Origin: Heracleum sosnowskyi
Taxonomy: Eukaryota; Streptophyta; Magnoliopsida; Apiales; Apiaceae
Reading direction: 5' to 3'
Assembly: GCA_030848705.1 (NCBI GenBank)
Contig: CM061235.1
Location: 128,882,228 to 128,946,227, forward strand
DNA: 64,000 nucleotides
The translations under genes and the position numbers were made by a program. The notes beneath the pieces were generated by a model that saw nothing but the letters and a program-made list of their open reading frames with translations, was not told the origin of the DNA and did no database searches. Position 1 is the stretch's first letter. Each line of letters begins with the position of its first letter. Positions 10,761 to 21,500 of this stretch are shown in pieces.

Positions 10761-10920
10761 CACAACTAGAAAAAGTAGATACAACATCGGTGCTTTAATA
10801 TCGGTTAGAAAAGCCACCGATGTTAGAAGTTTTTTTAACATCAAAATTTTTTTTAGCGATGTCAAAGAATATTTTAGACATCACTTCACAAAATAACCGT
10901 TATCTGTTATCATTTTAAAA
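10761..10920 (+). mobile_element. Fragment of a second CACTA-like family end
   Basis: Straight after the satellite comes CACAACTAGAAAAAGTAG, resembling a CACTA terminus, then subterminal-type repeats built on ACATCGGT / ACCGATGTT / GATGTC. These differ from the ACAACGGTTT motif of element 1 but match the repeat type at 28733-29060. I infer a piece of a different CACTA family fused in or nested; the matching far end is not visible. Confidence 0.5.
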
Positions 10921-11032
10921 AAAATGAAAAACACCCGATTTCCCCCTTCAGTACACAAAAATTTCCCCCTTAAACAAAAAATTTATTTCCCCCCAACTAA
11001 ATTTCTATTTCCCCTTTTTTCCCCCTTTCCTC

Positions 11033-11260
11033 CACACACTCACTGTCTCTCTCTCTCTCAGCTCTCTCTCGACTCTATCTCTCTTAACCTATCTCTCTCT
11101 CCCTCACCATCTGTGTATCTCCTCATCATTATCTCTCTCTCACCAATCTCCTCATCCTTATCTCTCTCTCACCATCTATGTATCTCCTCTCACGCCTCTT
11201 TCTCAACCCTTAACAAACCCTAATTTACATTTTCTCTCATAGATTCAAACTACAAACTGT
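11033..11260 (+). promoter_or_regulatory. CT-rich leader upstream of captured genes in CACTA element 1
   Basis: Dense CTCTCT tracts, preceded by runs of CCCCC and TTTCCCCC. This looks like a plant 5' UTR or core promoter (Y-patch type). An equivalent stretch, as GA-rich sequence on the plus strand, lies at about 58541-58620 in element 2, again upstream of the cargo in element orientation. The 99-codon frame at 10924-11223 is an artefact of this composition. Promoter function is inferred. Confidence 0.4.
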
Positions 11261-11882
11261 AATTAAGCATGAACCCAGATAGGAATTGGTTCGATTTGTG
11301 CTAAATAACCTTCACAACAGCGCTTTTCGTTCGATTTGTGTGAAAAAAGTAAGGAAATTTCGTACTCATTTTCAAAATTTATTTTTTGTTTTTTAATCGA
11401 TCTTTTTCCACAGGCCTGGAGATTTATTGAGCTTGGAAACGACCTTTAATTAGTAAGAGATCCCTCTTTTCTTGATTTTTTTATTATATATATGTATGTA
11501 TGTATATATTTGTGTATTTATGTGTATAGTTTTGTAAGGTTTGGATTGTTAGTTTATGTGGAATCTTTTTGGTTATTTTATGAATTTATGGGTTGTGTAT
11601 TGAAGTGATGTTTTTTTTAAATTTCTTTGTGTGATTCTTTTTTAATTTATGGCTGGTTTTTTTGTGTCTTTTTGCTTTTGATCTACCATAGACCGCTGGG
11701 CAGGAATTCTCATACAGTAATCAGATATTTTGCTATATGCTATCAAGCTCGAGATGTTACTAGTATTGAACTGTGATTTAAGAAATTATGGAGCAACTTG
11801 AAGAACTTTATTAATTTGATATTGTTCATTTAACTGCTTAATACTTGTCCTAAAATCTACTTTTTGGAGTGGATTTAAACAG

Positions 11883-12547
11883 GTCATTCGAAGCCACCCC
11901 TCACAACTTGAGATTTATCAAAATAAACTTTTAGAATCTGGGCATGTTACAAAAGAAGACATCGAAAGGATACAAAACAAAGTTAATAACATTCTTAATG
12001 AAGAATTTATAGCGAGCAAAGATTATGTTCCAAAGCGGAGGGACTGGCTATCAGCCTATGTTCCAAAGCGGAGGGACTGGCTATCAGCCTATTGGACTGG
12101 GTTTAAGTCTCCAGAACAAGTTTCACGTATACGAAATACTGGGTATGCCTTTTACCAGACCATTTTGAGTTTATCAACAAGCTAGATGTATTGATTTTAT
12201 GTTTCCTGTATCAGGGTGAATCCAGAGATATTAAAGAATATCGGCAAAGCGATAACGACTCTTCCAGAGAATTTTAAGGCTCACAGAGCAGTGAAGAAGA
12301 TTTTTGCTGATCGTGCGAAGATGATTGAGACAGGGGAAGGCATTGACTGGGCAGTTGGGGAAGCACTTGCTTTCGCAACATTGCTTGTTGAGGGAAATCA
12401 TGTTAGACTGAGTGGTCAAAATGTTGAGAGAGGAACCTTTAGCCATCGCCATTCTGTTCTTCATGATCAAGAAACAGGAAAGAAATACTGTCCATTGGAC
12501 CATGTTGTAACCAATCAGAATGAAGAGATGTTTACTGTGAGCAACAG
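11883..12547 (+). pseudogene. Captured fragment of 2-oxoglutarate dehydrogenase E1
   Basis: Two exons with a retained intron. Exon 11883-12142 reads SHPSQLEIYQNKLLESGHV and KDYVPKRRDWLSA, then WTGFKSPEQVSRIRNTG. The intron 12143-12214 has GT...AG ends and its splice joins codons correctly. Exon 12215-12547 reads VNPEILKNIGKAITTLPENF, GEGIDWAVGEALAFATLLVEG, GTFSHRHSVLHDQETGKKY. These are strongly conserved plant OGDH E1 sequences (thiamine-diphosphate E1 of the mitochondrial 2-oxoglutarate dehydrogenase complex, citric acid cycle). Only an internal part is present, so no enzyme can be made. A 33-bp tandem duplication near 12030-12095 repeats YVPKRRDWLSA in frame. Introns show that genomic DNA, not cDNA, was captured. 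The 12216-12683 frame reads past the donor site into intron. Confidence 0.9.
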
Positions 12548-12766
12548 GTATGTTAAGAAAAGTACTGGTTTAAAGTATATAAAATTGATAATAAATTCAT
12601 CAGGGACACATGTAAGTTTTTTTAGTTTGTTGCACTCGTCTGTCTTTTCCTTTTGTCACATGTATCACTGCTTCTTCCACTGAATACTGACTTGCCTGAA
12701 GCACTTTCATCTATATGATAGTCTTTTACCAATCTGAATTCTCTTCTGCATGAAACAATTTATCAA

Positions 12767-13213
12767 AATGAGAAGATGGAGACTGTTGGATCTGAAACAG
12801 AGGCATATGTGATCGCAGACATGATGGATGTAAGCATATGTATATTTTGAAGTATTAGTAGTTATTAATGAACATATACAGAAGCAACACTAATCATCAA
12901 ATAATGCTGCGCTGTCTTGCAATAAGTACTTGAGAATTTATCGATAGTGAATCTTGAGATATTCTTCTACCCCATAATTGAGATATAGAAGTTTTTCGGT
13001 TGTCTGTTTAATTACTTTATCCATTATTTAACCTTATTACTACCTTAAAATCTAACGTGTCCTGTTCTTCTTTCCATCTCTGCGGCCCTGCGAACTTCAA
13101 GTATTTCAAATCAGACGTGTATATTGTGAATTGTGGCATGGCTTTTGGTCAAACAACCATGCTTTTATCGCTCGGAACCAAGGGTTATCGTGCTATGCAG
13201 CCAAATTCCTCCA
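12767..13213 (+). pseudogene. Captured fragment of a ClpR-type (ClpR1-like) Clp subunit
   Basis: Two short exons. The first (about 12767-12829) reads NEKMETVGSETEAYVIADMMD and ends at a GTAAGC donor. The second (about 13102-13213) reads YFKSDVYIVNCGMAFGQTTM, LLSLGTKGYRAMQPNSS and ends at another GTAAGC. This matches the plastid ClpR1-like subunit family, catalytically inactive members of the chloroplast Clp protease ring; the assignment to ClpR1 rests on my memory of the family. A further putative exon at about 13280-13332 (DAYETWEAGDIDKVSTDQ) follows, which I do not recognise. Same strand as the OGDH piece. Too short to function. Confidence 0.75.
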
Positions 13214-13414
13214 GTAAGCTCAATTTTTTTGTGAAAAATATTAGCACGAGTCATATTGGATATATATTTACACTGCAGGATGCATATGAAACTTGGGAAG
13301 CTGGGGATATTGACAAGGTTTCCACGGACCAGGTACTGATGTTCACTGTTTGGTAAAATCTTAATTCCAGGTACTGACATAGTTATATCACCATGTGCAC
13401 ATCTTTGCCGCTAG

Positions 13415-13520
13415 GCAGGAATTCTTCTAGACAAGGATCTTAAACCAAAAATCTCGGACTTTGGTTTGGCCAAGCTGGATGACTTTGGTTTCAAGGGCTC
13501 AGAGACAAGTATGGTCAGGG
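13415..13520 (+). pseudogene. Captured fragment of a receptor-like kinase
   Basis: After an AG acceptor at about 13414 the frame reads ILLDKDLKPKISDFGLAKL, the plant receptor-like kinase stretch between catalytic and activation loops, including the DFG motif that binds magnesium. It continues DDFGFKGSETSMVR and then stops. Only about 35 codons remain, without ATP-binding loop or C-lobe. It lies between the ClpR and WVD2 pieces on the same strand. The subfamily is not clear from so little sequence. Confidence 0.75.
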
Positions 13521-13580
13521 TATAAACAGAAACTCAAGTACTTATTCAGGACTCTTTGGTGATGTTTTTTTTACTATCTA

Positions 13581-14830
13581 GATGGTGGTTGCTGTGCTGA
13601 AAAGCGAAGAGAGGTAAACACTTATGATTGATTCACCATGTATACCTTTCTGTTGTAATTTGTGTATAGAGCAGATCAATATATTGGCCTTTTTTCTTCA
13701 GTTTTATTCAAAGATTGAACAGAAGATACATGCAAAGGAAGTGGAAAAGAGCACTTTGCAAGAAAAATCCAAGGTTCTTCTATTGACATTATAAATGGCT
13801 CAACACTTGCTACTTTAAATACTTTCATTTCAATACTCTGTCAGTTTTCGAGTTATTGATTCATTTTGTGTGTTTCATTGTAGGAAAGCCAGGAGGCAGA
13901 AATTAAAAGATTAAGGAAGAGCTTGAAATTTAAAGCCACTCCTATGCCAAGTTTCTATAAAGAACCTCCTCCTAAAGTTGAACTAAAGAAGGTGACCATC
14001 TTCCTGGCTATGCAATTACTTATTAACTGTACTGGTCGAGATTCTATGTGTCTCTCTCTGTCTGTTGTAATAGGAGTGATGTAGATCTGACAAGTTAAAT
14101 CTGAAGAGTGATGATAGGTGCACAAAATTACCTGCATAAATATTTTACAAAATGACGCGTCAATATGAGTTGAAGGTGTGATTAAATAAATTTGGCGGAC
14201 ACTACTTATCCTCGTTCACTTTTATATTGTATCATCCTCGTTCAGTCCTGATGAGACCTCTGAGCCCACACTGCCCTCTATCTAGCCATTAGTACCGTGA
14301 TACATACCTATTAACACTTGAACGGAAGAAACTAATGTCCAAGAGCCTTGGGAAGCTTTTTGTGTCATTTATATGCTCTTAATTAATAAGACTAGACTGA
14401 AGTTATGTTGGTAATCTAATTCATCACACATGTTTATACTTGGTATTAGGTGATACTTGATACTATGTAGTTATGACAGAAAAATGCATAACATCGTCTA
14501 AATTAAAAGTTGTGTTACGTACTAACAGCCTCTTCTTTCCACTCAACTTCTTATATCCTTAAGAAGAGTAACTTTTGTGGTGTTCCATGAATTACTTAGA
14601 CGCCAACAACACGTGCTAAATCTCCAAAGCTTGGGAGGACCAAGAGTGTGAAACAACACGTGCTAAATCTCCAAAGCTTGGGAGGAACAAGAGTGTGACT
14701 GTTAACTCCTTCCAAGAAGGTGGTTCAGGTCCTGGCCACCGAGAACAGGACAGGTCTCCCAAACTGTCCAAGACGAAGAAGAGGCTAACTGATATGCTAT
14801 GGACATGTAATGGCGTAACTATTTAACTTA
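13581..14830 (+). pseudogene. Captured fragment of a WVD2-LIKE (TPX2-domain) microtubule protein
   Basis: Four exon blocks with GT-AG introns: 13581-13613 (AEKRRE), 13702-13773 (FYSKIEQKIHAKEVEKSTLQ), 13884-13991 (ESQEAEIKRLRKSLKFKATP, then MPSFYKEPPPKVELKK), and from 14600 (TPTTRAKSPKLGRTKSV). This is the C-terminal TPX2/KLEEK domain of WAVE-DAMPENED2-like proteins, which bind and organise cortical microtubules. A 47-bp tandem duplication at about 14608-14701 shifts the frame in the last exon. The promoter-proximal part of the gene is absent. It is the last and longest cargo block before the right end of the CACTA element. Confidence 0.88.
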
Positions 14831-15069
14831 AGTGAAGGTTTCAGTCTCTACTTTTGGGGTATGTGCATCCGAAAATCTGATGTTGTTGAACATATTTAAC
14901 TTAATTAGTTTGTGAATTTTACTTGGTTGGATGTGTTGGTTGTAATGGTTTATTGAACACGATGGAATGGAATGGCTGTTTGTTTTGGTTTTAGTTTGAC
15001 TTCTTTATATTGTCAGTTTGGTTTCTTTATATTGCCAGTTTGGTTTTTTAATTTTGTTATATAAAACCA

Positions 15070-15942
15070 TTGTCTCTTGTTATTTTAGGTAATTGGACTA
15101 TAATGCAAACTGTTGTCAAGCATTGTACTAGGCAATGTGTTGAATTTTCTATGAAACCATTGTCTATTAAGCTAGGAAACAACTTCTTGTTAAAAAAAAC
15201 CGTTGTCCAAATACATTACTTCAATACAAGCATATGAAACCATTGTGGTAAAGACATCAGACAACAGATACTTAATTTCAAACCACTGTCCAAAGAGATT
15301 TTTTACAAGCAATATACTAATAAAAACCGTTGTTGTTTTAAAAATAATTCAACGTATTTTATGCTAAACCATTGTCGTAAACACTTCAGACAACAGTTTT
15401 TTGTCCAATACCGTTGTCTATCAAAATCAGAAACAAGTGTTTTAGAAACAAAAACTGTTGTGGTTCTGCTAATGTTCAAACATGTTTATCTTTTTAAACC
15501 ATTGCCTAACAGCTTTCAGACAACAGGTATTTAAAGAAAACAATTGTGCAAGTCAAGAATAGACAACAGTTTTTAGAAAGGAAACCATTGTGTTAAACTA
15601 TTAAGACAATGGGGTTGTTCTACTAAAACCGTCGTAAATATTTAGATCACACAACACTCTTTTGGAAAATAAAGCCTTGTCTGAAAATTAAAATAACAAC
15701 ATTTTCTAGTTAATAAACAATTGTTGATTTATTTGTCAGACAATGGTTTCTACAACAACCGTTGTTGTTCACGCGTTTCAGACAACGTTTTCTAAGACCA
15801 AAACCGTTGTCTGTAGGGAATCAGACAACGGACGCGTCCGTTGTCTGAGCTGCGTAACATACGGCATCTCAATAGACAACGGTTTTCTAGGGCATCAGAC
15901 AACGGGCAAAAAGCCTTGTCTGATTCAATTATTCTTGTAGTG
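15070..15942 (+). repeat. Right subterminal and terminal region of CACTA element 1
   Basis: Dense direct and inverted copies of ACAACGGTTT variants, for example around 15735-15910, ending ...TTCTTGTAGTG. The region matches, reversed, the start of element 2 (54392-55135). A 65-codon frame at 15743-15940 is a by-product of the repeats. Confidence 0.88.
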
Positions 15943-16028
15943 GGCCTTCTGTCCGAGGACCACTCAGAAGATTTTTGTCTCTAATGATTGGAACTAACTC
16001 CCAAGAAAGTTTGTTAGCTTATTATTGT
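15943..16028 (+). other. Resumed 3' flank of proline-rich gene copy 1
   Basis: Matches 28651-28733 after copy 2 (GGCCTTCTGTC..., ...TTAGCTTATTATTG). This places the right border of the CACTA insertion and the right end of the duplicated block. Confidence 0.85.
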
Positions 16029-16474
16029 TTTGTTTGAACTCAACACGACAATAATAATCAAATAGTGGATAGAATTTTTTTGTTTTTTATTTTTAAAATT
16101 TATTTGGTTTGTAATTGTTTTAATATGTTAATGCGATTTGTTCCATTTTTTTAGAAAGGAGTCCTCTCAAATTAATTATAAGATATTTTTTTAATTAATA
16201 AAACTTGTAGAGGTACCGTCTTCTTTTATTTCAAAAATGTTCGTATAATTTTAAATAATATTTAATCGAATTAAAAGTATAAAAGAAAATTGAACCGCAA
16301 AACCCGCACAACTCGCCCGCCAACTCGGCCGAGCCGTACACGAGTTAGTTTTCCCTAAAACCGCCCCGCCCCGACCCGCCCCATCGTCACCGACGTGCCG
16401 TTCCCATCCCCTTCATTCAGCAACTCGGCCCGTTCAAAAACCAGCACGACCGCCCGTTTGACCAACTCTAATTG
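16029..16474. other. Intergenic, GC-rich island in AT-rich DNA
   Basis: No gene seen. 16290-16460 is rich in CCCGCC / CTCGGCC words inside very AT-rich surroundings, perhaps the core of an old MITE like the CGGGTT-rich ones at 17451 and 25690. I could not define ends. Confidence 0.3.
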
Positions 16475-16545
16475 AGGGTGGCAGGGAGTCGAACTTTGGA
16501 CCTCCTACCTACCGAGCTCTAATATCATGTTGAGTAAACAACTCA
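16475..16545 (-). repeat. Possible tRNA-derived SINE fragment
   Basis: On the minus strand the segment has a box B-like AAGTTCGACTCCC, preceded by a box A-like TTAGAGCTCGGTAGG at roughly tRNA spacing. No cloverleaf can be folded by eye, so not a functional tRNA. Confidence 0.35.
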
Positions 16546-16615
16546 TCTAACCTTAAAGTGCGAGAGGAATGCACTTTATATTATATTCTAACAATTATAA
16601 TTCTGAAACAAACTT

Positions 16616-16885
16616 TTGGTCAATGATTATACTCCCCATTTTTCACATAAAAATAAAGAGACACCCGTGCACTCCTTTGGATGTCTAATAGGTCTGTCTA
16701 CGTTTAGGTCTCGTAATCAGTTTTGGAAAAACTCGGCGCATGCAGCAACTTGGAAACACAAAACTGATTTGTTTGGCCCTGGCAGGAGTATATCAAAAGA
16801 GGACGCCGAAGCCCTATGCGCTAGAATGCTGAACCAGCCTAGTTTTTACATTTCATTGACGACGCAGGCAGTAAAGTATATTTAA
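16616..16885 (+). CDS. Short hypothetical ORF, possibly a gene fragment
   Basis: An 89-codon frame from an ATG at 16622 or an alternative start at 16616. The middle (KTDLFGPGRSISKEDAEALC, ARMLNQPSFYISL) has balanced composition and looks more like protein than the surroundings, but I do not recognise it. No TATA box or partner exons were found. It may be a captured or dead exon. Confidence 0.2.
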   Translation: MVNDYTPHFSHKNKETPVHSFGCLIGLSTFRSRNQFWKNSAHAATWKHKTDLFGPGRSISKEDAEALCARMLNQPSFYISLTTQAVKYI

Positions 16886-17450
16886 TCCAGTTCACAGCTG
16901 TTCTTCCAATGCTTTAATACATATATGGTTAAAGAAGGTAATTAGTATAATTGAAGTTGTGGGGCCTAGGTGCTAGGTTGAATTAGAGCTCCTTTTATCA
17001 TCTATTTTACTTGTCAACTTGTTCTTCTTTTACATTTTCAGAATACGTGACTTTGATCTCAGTAGTCAGTAGATGTACATCCCAACGTGGTTTCTTGGAC
17101 TTGGCGTCTTTTCCACGAAGCTGAATAGGTAAGTGAATAAATATATAAATTTAGAAGAAAAAAAAGACACTTCAGACGACGAACAGTCCGAAGGATTAAA
17201 TCAAATAATTAATCTTTAACTTTATGTCATGATTTCCAACACGTTAATCTTGACCTTTCTAGTAAAAAGAAAGTATGCGTTGCCAATTTCTCTGAATTTG
17301 CCTAGGAAAACTTGTTGCCCCATATTTCCAACTGCCATTCACATTCACGTCATTAAGAAATATGAATTACGAGCCAAAGACTAATTACAAGTGAAACAAG
17401 TTCACTGAGGGACATCTGTCAAAAAAAAAAAGTTTAGTGAGAGACAAGCA
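16886..17450. other. Intergenic, nothing recognised
   Basis: AT-rich sequence without gene signals. It ends at the target copy GACAAGCA (17443-17450) of the next element. Confidence 0.5.
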
Positions 17451-18007
17451 TGGGGTGGCAAAATCAGACACGACCCGACAACCCGACACGAATTCGACCC
17501 GAATAGTACGAATTCGGGTTGGAGTTTTTCGGGTTCGGGTTGATTTCGGGTTGATTTCGGGTTGACCCAAAACTGACCCAAAAAATTCGGGTCATTTTCG
17601 GGTTAATTTCGGGTTACCCGAAACTTATCCGAAATTACCCGAAATAATATTCATATAATATAAAATGAAATATATTTTGAAAATACCTATATTTTATATT
17701 AATTTTGTATTATTTGTTATTTAAATTAATACATATTCTAATTCAATAATATTAAAATTAATTTATATTATCAAAATATAATTTATTTATTATTTATAAT
17801 ATATAATTTATATTTATTAAATAAATAATTATTATTTCGGGTTGAGTTCGGGTTGGGGTCGGGGTACTCATAAATTTTCGGGTTGGGTTTGGGTTGAGTA
17901 TTCTGACCCATTAAAATTTCGGGTCGGGTTCGGGTTGGATCAAATTTATGATCCGAGTCTGTCAACCCGACCTGAACCCGACCCGCAACCCGAAATTTCC
18001 AACCCTA
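17451..18007. mobile_element. hAT-type MITE with CGGGTT repeats, copy A
   Basis: 557 bp, flanked by the 8-bp duplication GACAAGCA (17443-17450 and 18008-18015). Ends are imperfect inverted repeats: TGGGGTGGCAAAAT and, reversed, TAGGGTTGGAAAT. Both arms are packed with TTCGGGTT / AACCCGAA words around an AT-rich core with no coding capacity. An 8-bp duplication and T(A/G)GGG ends fit the hAT superfamily. Same family as 25690-26264. Frames across it (such as 17842-18228) are artefacts. Confidence 0.85.
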
Positions 18008-18189
18008 GACAAGCATACGAGGGATATAGACGTAACCCTCGTACCAACATCTGTGAAGAAAAAGATGATACCCGCAAAACCTATAAATTGGTGCATATTT
18101 ACTGTACACTCTCGATTCCTTCTCGAGCAAGGGTGATATATATATATATATGGGGGGCGTTCCACAGCCCCCGTTGGATATCCCCCCGC

Positions 18190-18298
18190 CCTCAATGTTT
18201 CATTGAGGGTGCCTCAATGTTTCATTGAGGGTGCCTCAATGTTTCATTGAGGGTGCCTCAATGTTTCATTGAGGGTGCCTCAATATTTTATTGAGGGC
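18190..18298 (+). repeat. Left hairpin array, five units of 22 bp
   Basis: Five tandem copies of CCTCAATGTTTCATTGAGG plus a 3-base spacer (GTG). The fifth is degenerate (CCTCAATATTTTATTGAGG). All have a TTT loop on the plus strand. Confidence 0.95.
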
Positions 18299-18475
18299 GT
18301 ACGTTTTTAAATAAATAATTAAAAATAGAAGAATACTAGAAAAAAAATATAACATTCAGCACAAAAATAGTGGGACTGTTATTCTAGATACGTATAAATT
18401 TAAATTCAAATTTTGTAAAATTTTCTATTTTTATTTAATTTTTCATGTAAATTTACAAATTATCTAAAACTGGAC

Positions 18476-18575
18476 GCCCTCAATGTTTCATTGAGGGCGC
18501 CCTCAATGAAACATTGAGGGCGTAGAAGGACAAAAATGTAATTTTAGGAGACACCCTCAATGTTTCATTGAGGGC
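18476..18575. repeat. Internal hairpin cluster 1
   Basis: Three palindromes: a TTT-loop and an AAA-loop copy back to back (about 18478-18521), then a TTT-loop copy near 18553-18572. They mark the left border of the first 1.74-kb repeat unit. Confidence 0.9.
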
Positions 18576-21500
18576 GTAGTAATAGTTTTCCGCCTTAAAT
18601 TCTTGATTTAATTATTTAAAAGTTCAACAAAAATTCAAAAAATTATAATATTCAAATAATTATATTTTGAGTATACGTATGATTAATTGGGTGTGTATGA
18701 ATTTAAATTTATTTTTTTTATATAATGAATTATTACAAATTAAAAAAAATTAAAAAAAACAAATTACTTTGCTGAGTATGATTACTTTGGTGTATATGAA
18801 TTTAAATTCAAAATTTTCCTTTTATTATATTTTATTTAGTTTTTCAAAGTGACTGTCCGTAACGAAACATTGAGGTGTTGAACCCTGTTTATTCTCCTCG
18901 AATCATTACTTACATTGCTATTACTACTACTATTATTAGTTGTCTTATAGTGTTAATAGTGAGTGAGTACGATTACTTGGTTATGTATAAATTTAGAGTA
19001 TAAGGTATAGGGTATAGGATTTAGGGTAAATGATTTAGGGTTTAGGGGTTAGCGTAACCCTTAAACTTTAAAATTTCTAATCTTTCTCTTATATAACTAA
19101 AATCTTTGAATCTCGGCCCTTTGTAGTTGATAGTGTTTATAGTGAGTATGAATTTAAATTCAATTTTGTCTTTTTACAATTTTTTTTTAATTTTTCAAGT
19201 AAATCTACAAAATACTTAAAATGAGTGAAAAAATTCAAAAATTAGAAAATTAATGAAAATGTCTTAAAATTCGTCACAAAAATGATAACTACGATTACTT
19301 GTGTGTGTATGAATTTTAAATTTAATTTAGGGTATAAGATTTAGGGTTTAGGATTTAGGGTTTAAGGTTTAGGGGTTAGGGTAACCCCTAAACTTTAAAA
19401 TTTCTAATATTTCTCTTATATAACTAAAATCTTTGAATCCTTTTGTAGTTGATAGTGTTTATAGTGAGTATGATTAATTTGGTGTGTATGAATTTAAATT
19501 CAAAATTTTCCTTTTCTTATATTTTTATTTAGTTTTTCAAAGTGACTGCCCGTAACGAAACATTGAGGTGTTGGATCATGTTTATTATCCTCGAATCATT
19601 ACTTACATTGCTATTACTACTACTATTTTTAGTTGTCTTATAGTGTTAATAGTGAGTGAGTACGATTACTTACTTGTGTATGTATAAATTTAGAGTATAA
19701 GGTATATGATATAGAATTTAGGGTAAAGGATTTAGGGTTTAGGGGTTTTGGTAACCCCTAAACTTTAAAATTTCTAATCTTTCTCTTATATAACTAAAAT
19801 CTTTGAATCTTTTATAGTTGATATTGTTTATAGTGAGTATTATTACTTCGTTGTGTATGAATTTTAATTCAAATTTTGCCTTTTTACAATTTTTATTTAA
19901 TTTTTCAAGTAAATCTTCGAAGTAGTTAAATGAGTGAAAAAAATTCAACAATTAGAAAATTAATGAAAATAAGGTAAAATTCATCACAAAAATGGTAACT
20001 AAGATTACTTGTGTGTGTATGAATTTTAAATTTAATTTTCACCTTTTTTCTATTTTATTTATTTTTTTAAGTAAATTTACAAACTAGTTAAAAATGAGTA
20101 AAACAATTCAATTATTAGAAAATTAGTTGAAATAGTTACTACGATTGCTTGTGTGTGTATGAATTTTGATTTTGATTTTTTATATATTTTTAAATTATTT
20201 TTATTAAACGAACACCCTCAATGAAACATTGAGGGCGCCCTCAATGAAACATTGAGGGCGTAAAAGGACAAAAATGTAATTTTAGGAGACACCCTCAATG
20301 TTTCATTGAGGGCGTAGTAATAGTTTTCCGCCTTAAATTCTTGATTTAATTATTTAAAAGTTCAACAAAAATTCAAAAAAATTATAATATTCAAATAATT
20401 ATATTTTGAGTATAAGTATGATTAATTGGGTGTATATGAATTTAAATTTAAATTTAATTTTTTTATATAATGAATTATTACAAATTAATAAAAATTAAAA
20501 AAACAAATTACTTTGGTGACTATGATTACTTTGGTGTGTATGAATTTCAATTCAAAATTTTCCTTTTCTTATATTTTATTTAATTTTTCAAAGTGACTGC
20601 TCGTAACGAAACATTGAGGTGTTGAACTCTGTTTGTTCTCCTCGAATCATTACTTACATTGCTATTACTACTACTATTATTAGTTGTCTTATAGTGTTAA
20701 TAGTGAGTGAGTACGATTACTTGGGTATGTATAAATTTAGAGTATAAGGTATAGGGTATAGGATTTAGGGTAAATGATTTAGGGTTTAGGGGTTAGGGTA
20801 ACCCTTAAACTTTAAAATTTCTAATTTTTCTCTTATATAACTAAAATCTTTGAATCGCGACACTTTGTAGCTGATAGTGTTTATAGTGAGTATGAATTTA
20901 AATTCAAATTTTGTCTTTTTACAATTTTTTTTAATTTTTCAAGTAAATCTACAAATTAGTTAAAATGAGTGAAAAAATTCAACAATTAGAAAATTAATGA
21001 AAATGAGGTAAAATTTGTCACAAAATTGATAACTACGATTACTTGTGTGTGTATGAATTTTAAATTTAATTTAGGGTATAGGATTTAGGGTTTAGGGTTT
21101 AGGATTTAAGGTTTAGGGGTTAGTGTAACCCCTAAACTTTAAAATTTATAATCTTTCTCTAATATAACTAAAATCTTTGAATCCTTTTGTAGTTGATAGT
21201 GTTTATAGTTAGTATGATTACTTTGGTGTACTGTATGAATTTAAATTCAAAATTTTCATTTTCTTATTTTTTTTATTTAGTTTTTCAAAGTGACTGACCG
21301 TAAGGAAACATTAAGGTGTTGAACCCTCTGTATTCTCCTCTAATAATTAAATACAATGTTATTACTACTACTATTTTTAGGTGTCTTATAATGTTAATAG
21401 TGAGTGAGTACGATTACTTGGGTATATATAAATTTAGAGTATAATGTATAGGGTATAGGATTTAGGGTAAAGGATTTAGGGTTTAGGGTAACCCCTAAAC

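Larger units (their letters stand above)
5433..15942 (+). mobile_element. Pack-CACTA transposon 1 with satellite array and captured gene pieces
   Basis: The right end is a clear CACTA-type terminus (...ATTCTTGTAGTG, ending 15942). The left end reads CACTACGTTGAAAAACTG, slightly unlike the CACTACAAGAAAAACTG of element 2. Both ends carry subterminal repeats built on ACAACGGTTT and its complement. Order inside: left subterminal region, seven-unit satellite array, part of a second CACTA-like end, CT-rich leader, four captured gene fragments, right subterminal region. I see no transposase, so it is non-autonomous. It lies in the 3' flank of proline-rich gene copy 1: the flank resumes at 15943 and matches 28651 onward. 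About 25-35 flank bases are missing and no 3-bp target duplication is visible, so one edge was altered after insertion. Confidence 0.88.

Noticed and set aside
10924..11223. 99-codon Ser/Leu/Pro-rich ORF
   Set aside because: Arises from CT-rich low-complexity leader sequence.
12231..12503. 90-codon minus-strand ORF
   Set aside because: Antisense of the captured OGDH exon, which is well supported on the plus strand.
15743..15940. 65-codon frame conserved in both CACTA elements (also 54394-54591)
   Set aside because: The conservation is that of the whole terminal region, and the frame is made of ACAACGG-type subterminal repeats.
5433..15942. Autonomous CACTA transposase (TNP2-type)
   Set aside because: Searched the cargo of both elements by eye; all recognisable coding matches host gene fragments.
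16475..16545. Functional tRNA gene
   Set aside because: Box-like words are present but no acceptor stem or anticodon arm can be paired; at best a SINE fragment.
17842..18228. 128-codon ORF
   Set aside because: Runs across the CGGGTT-rich MITE arm and into the flank; composition artefact.
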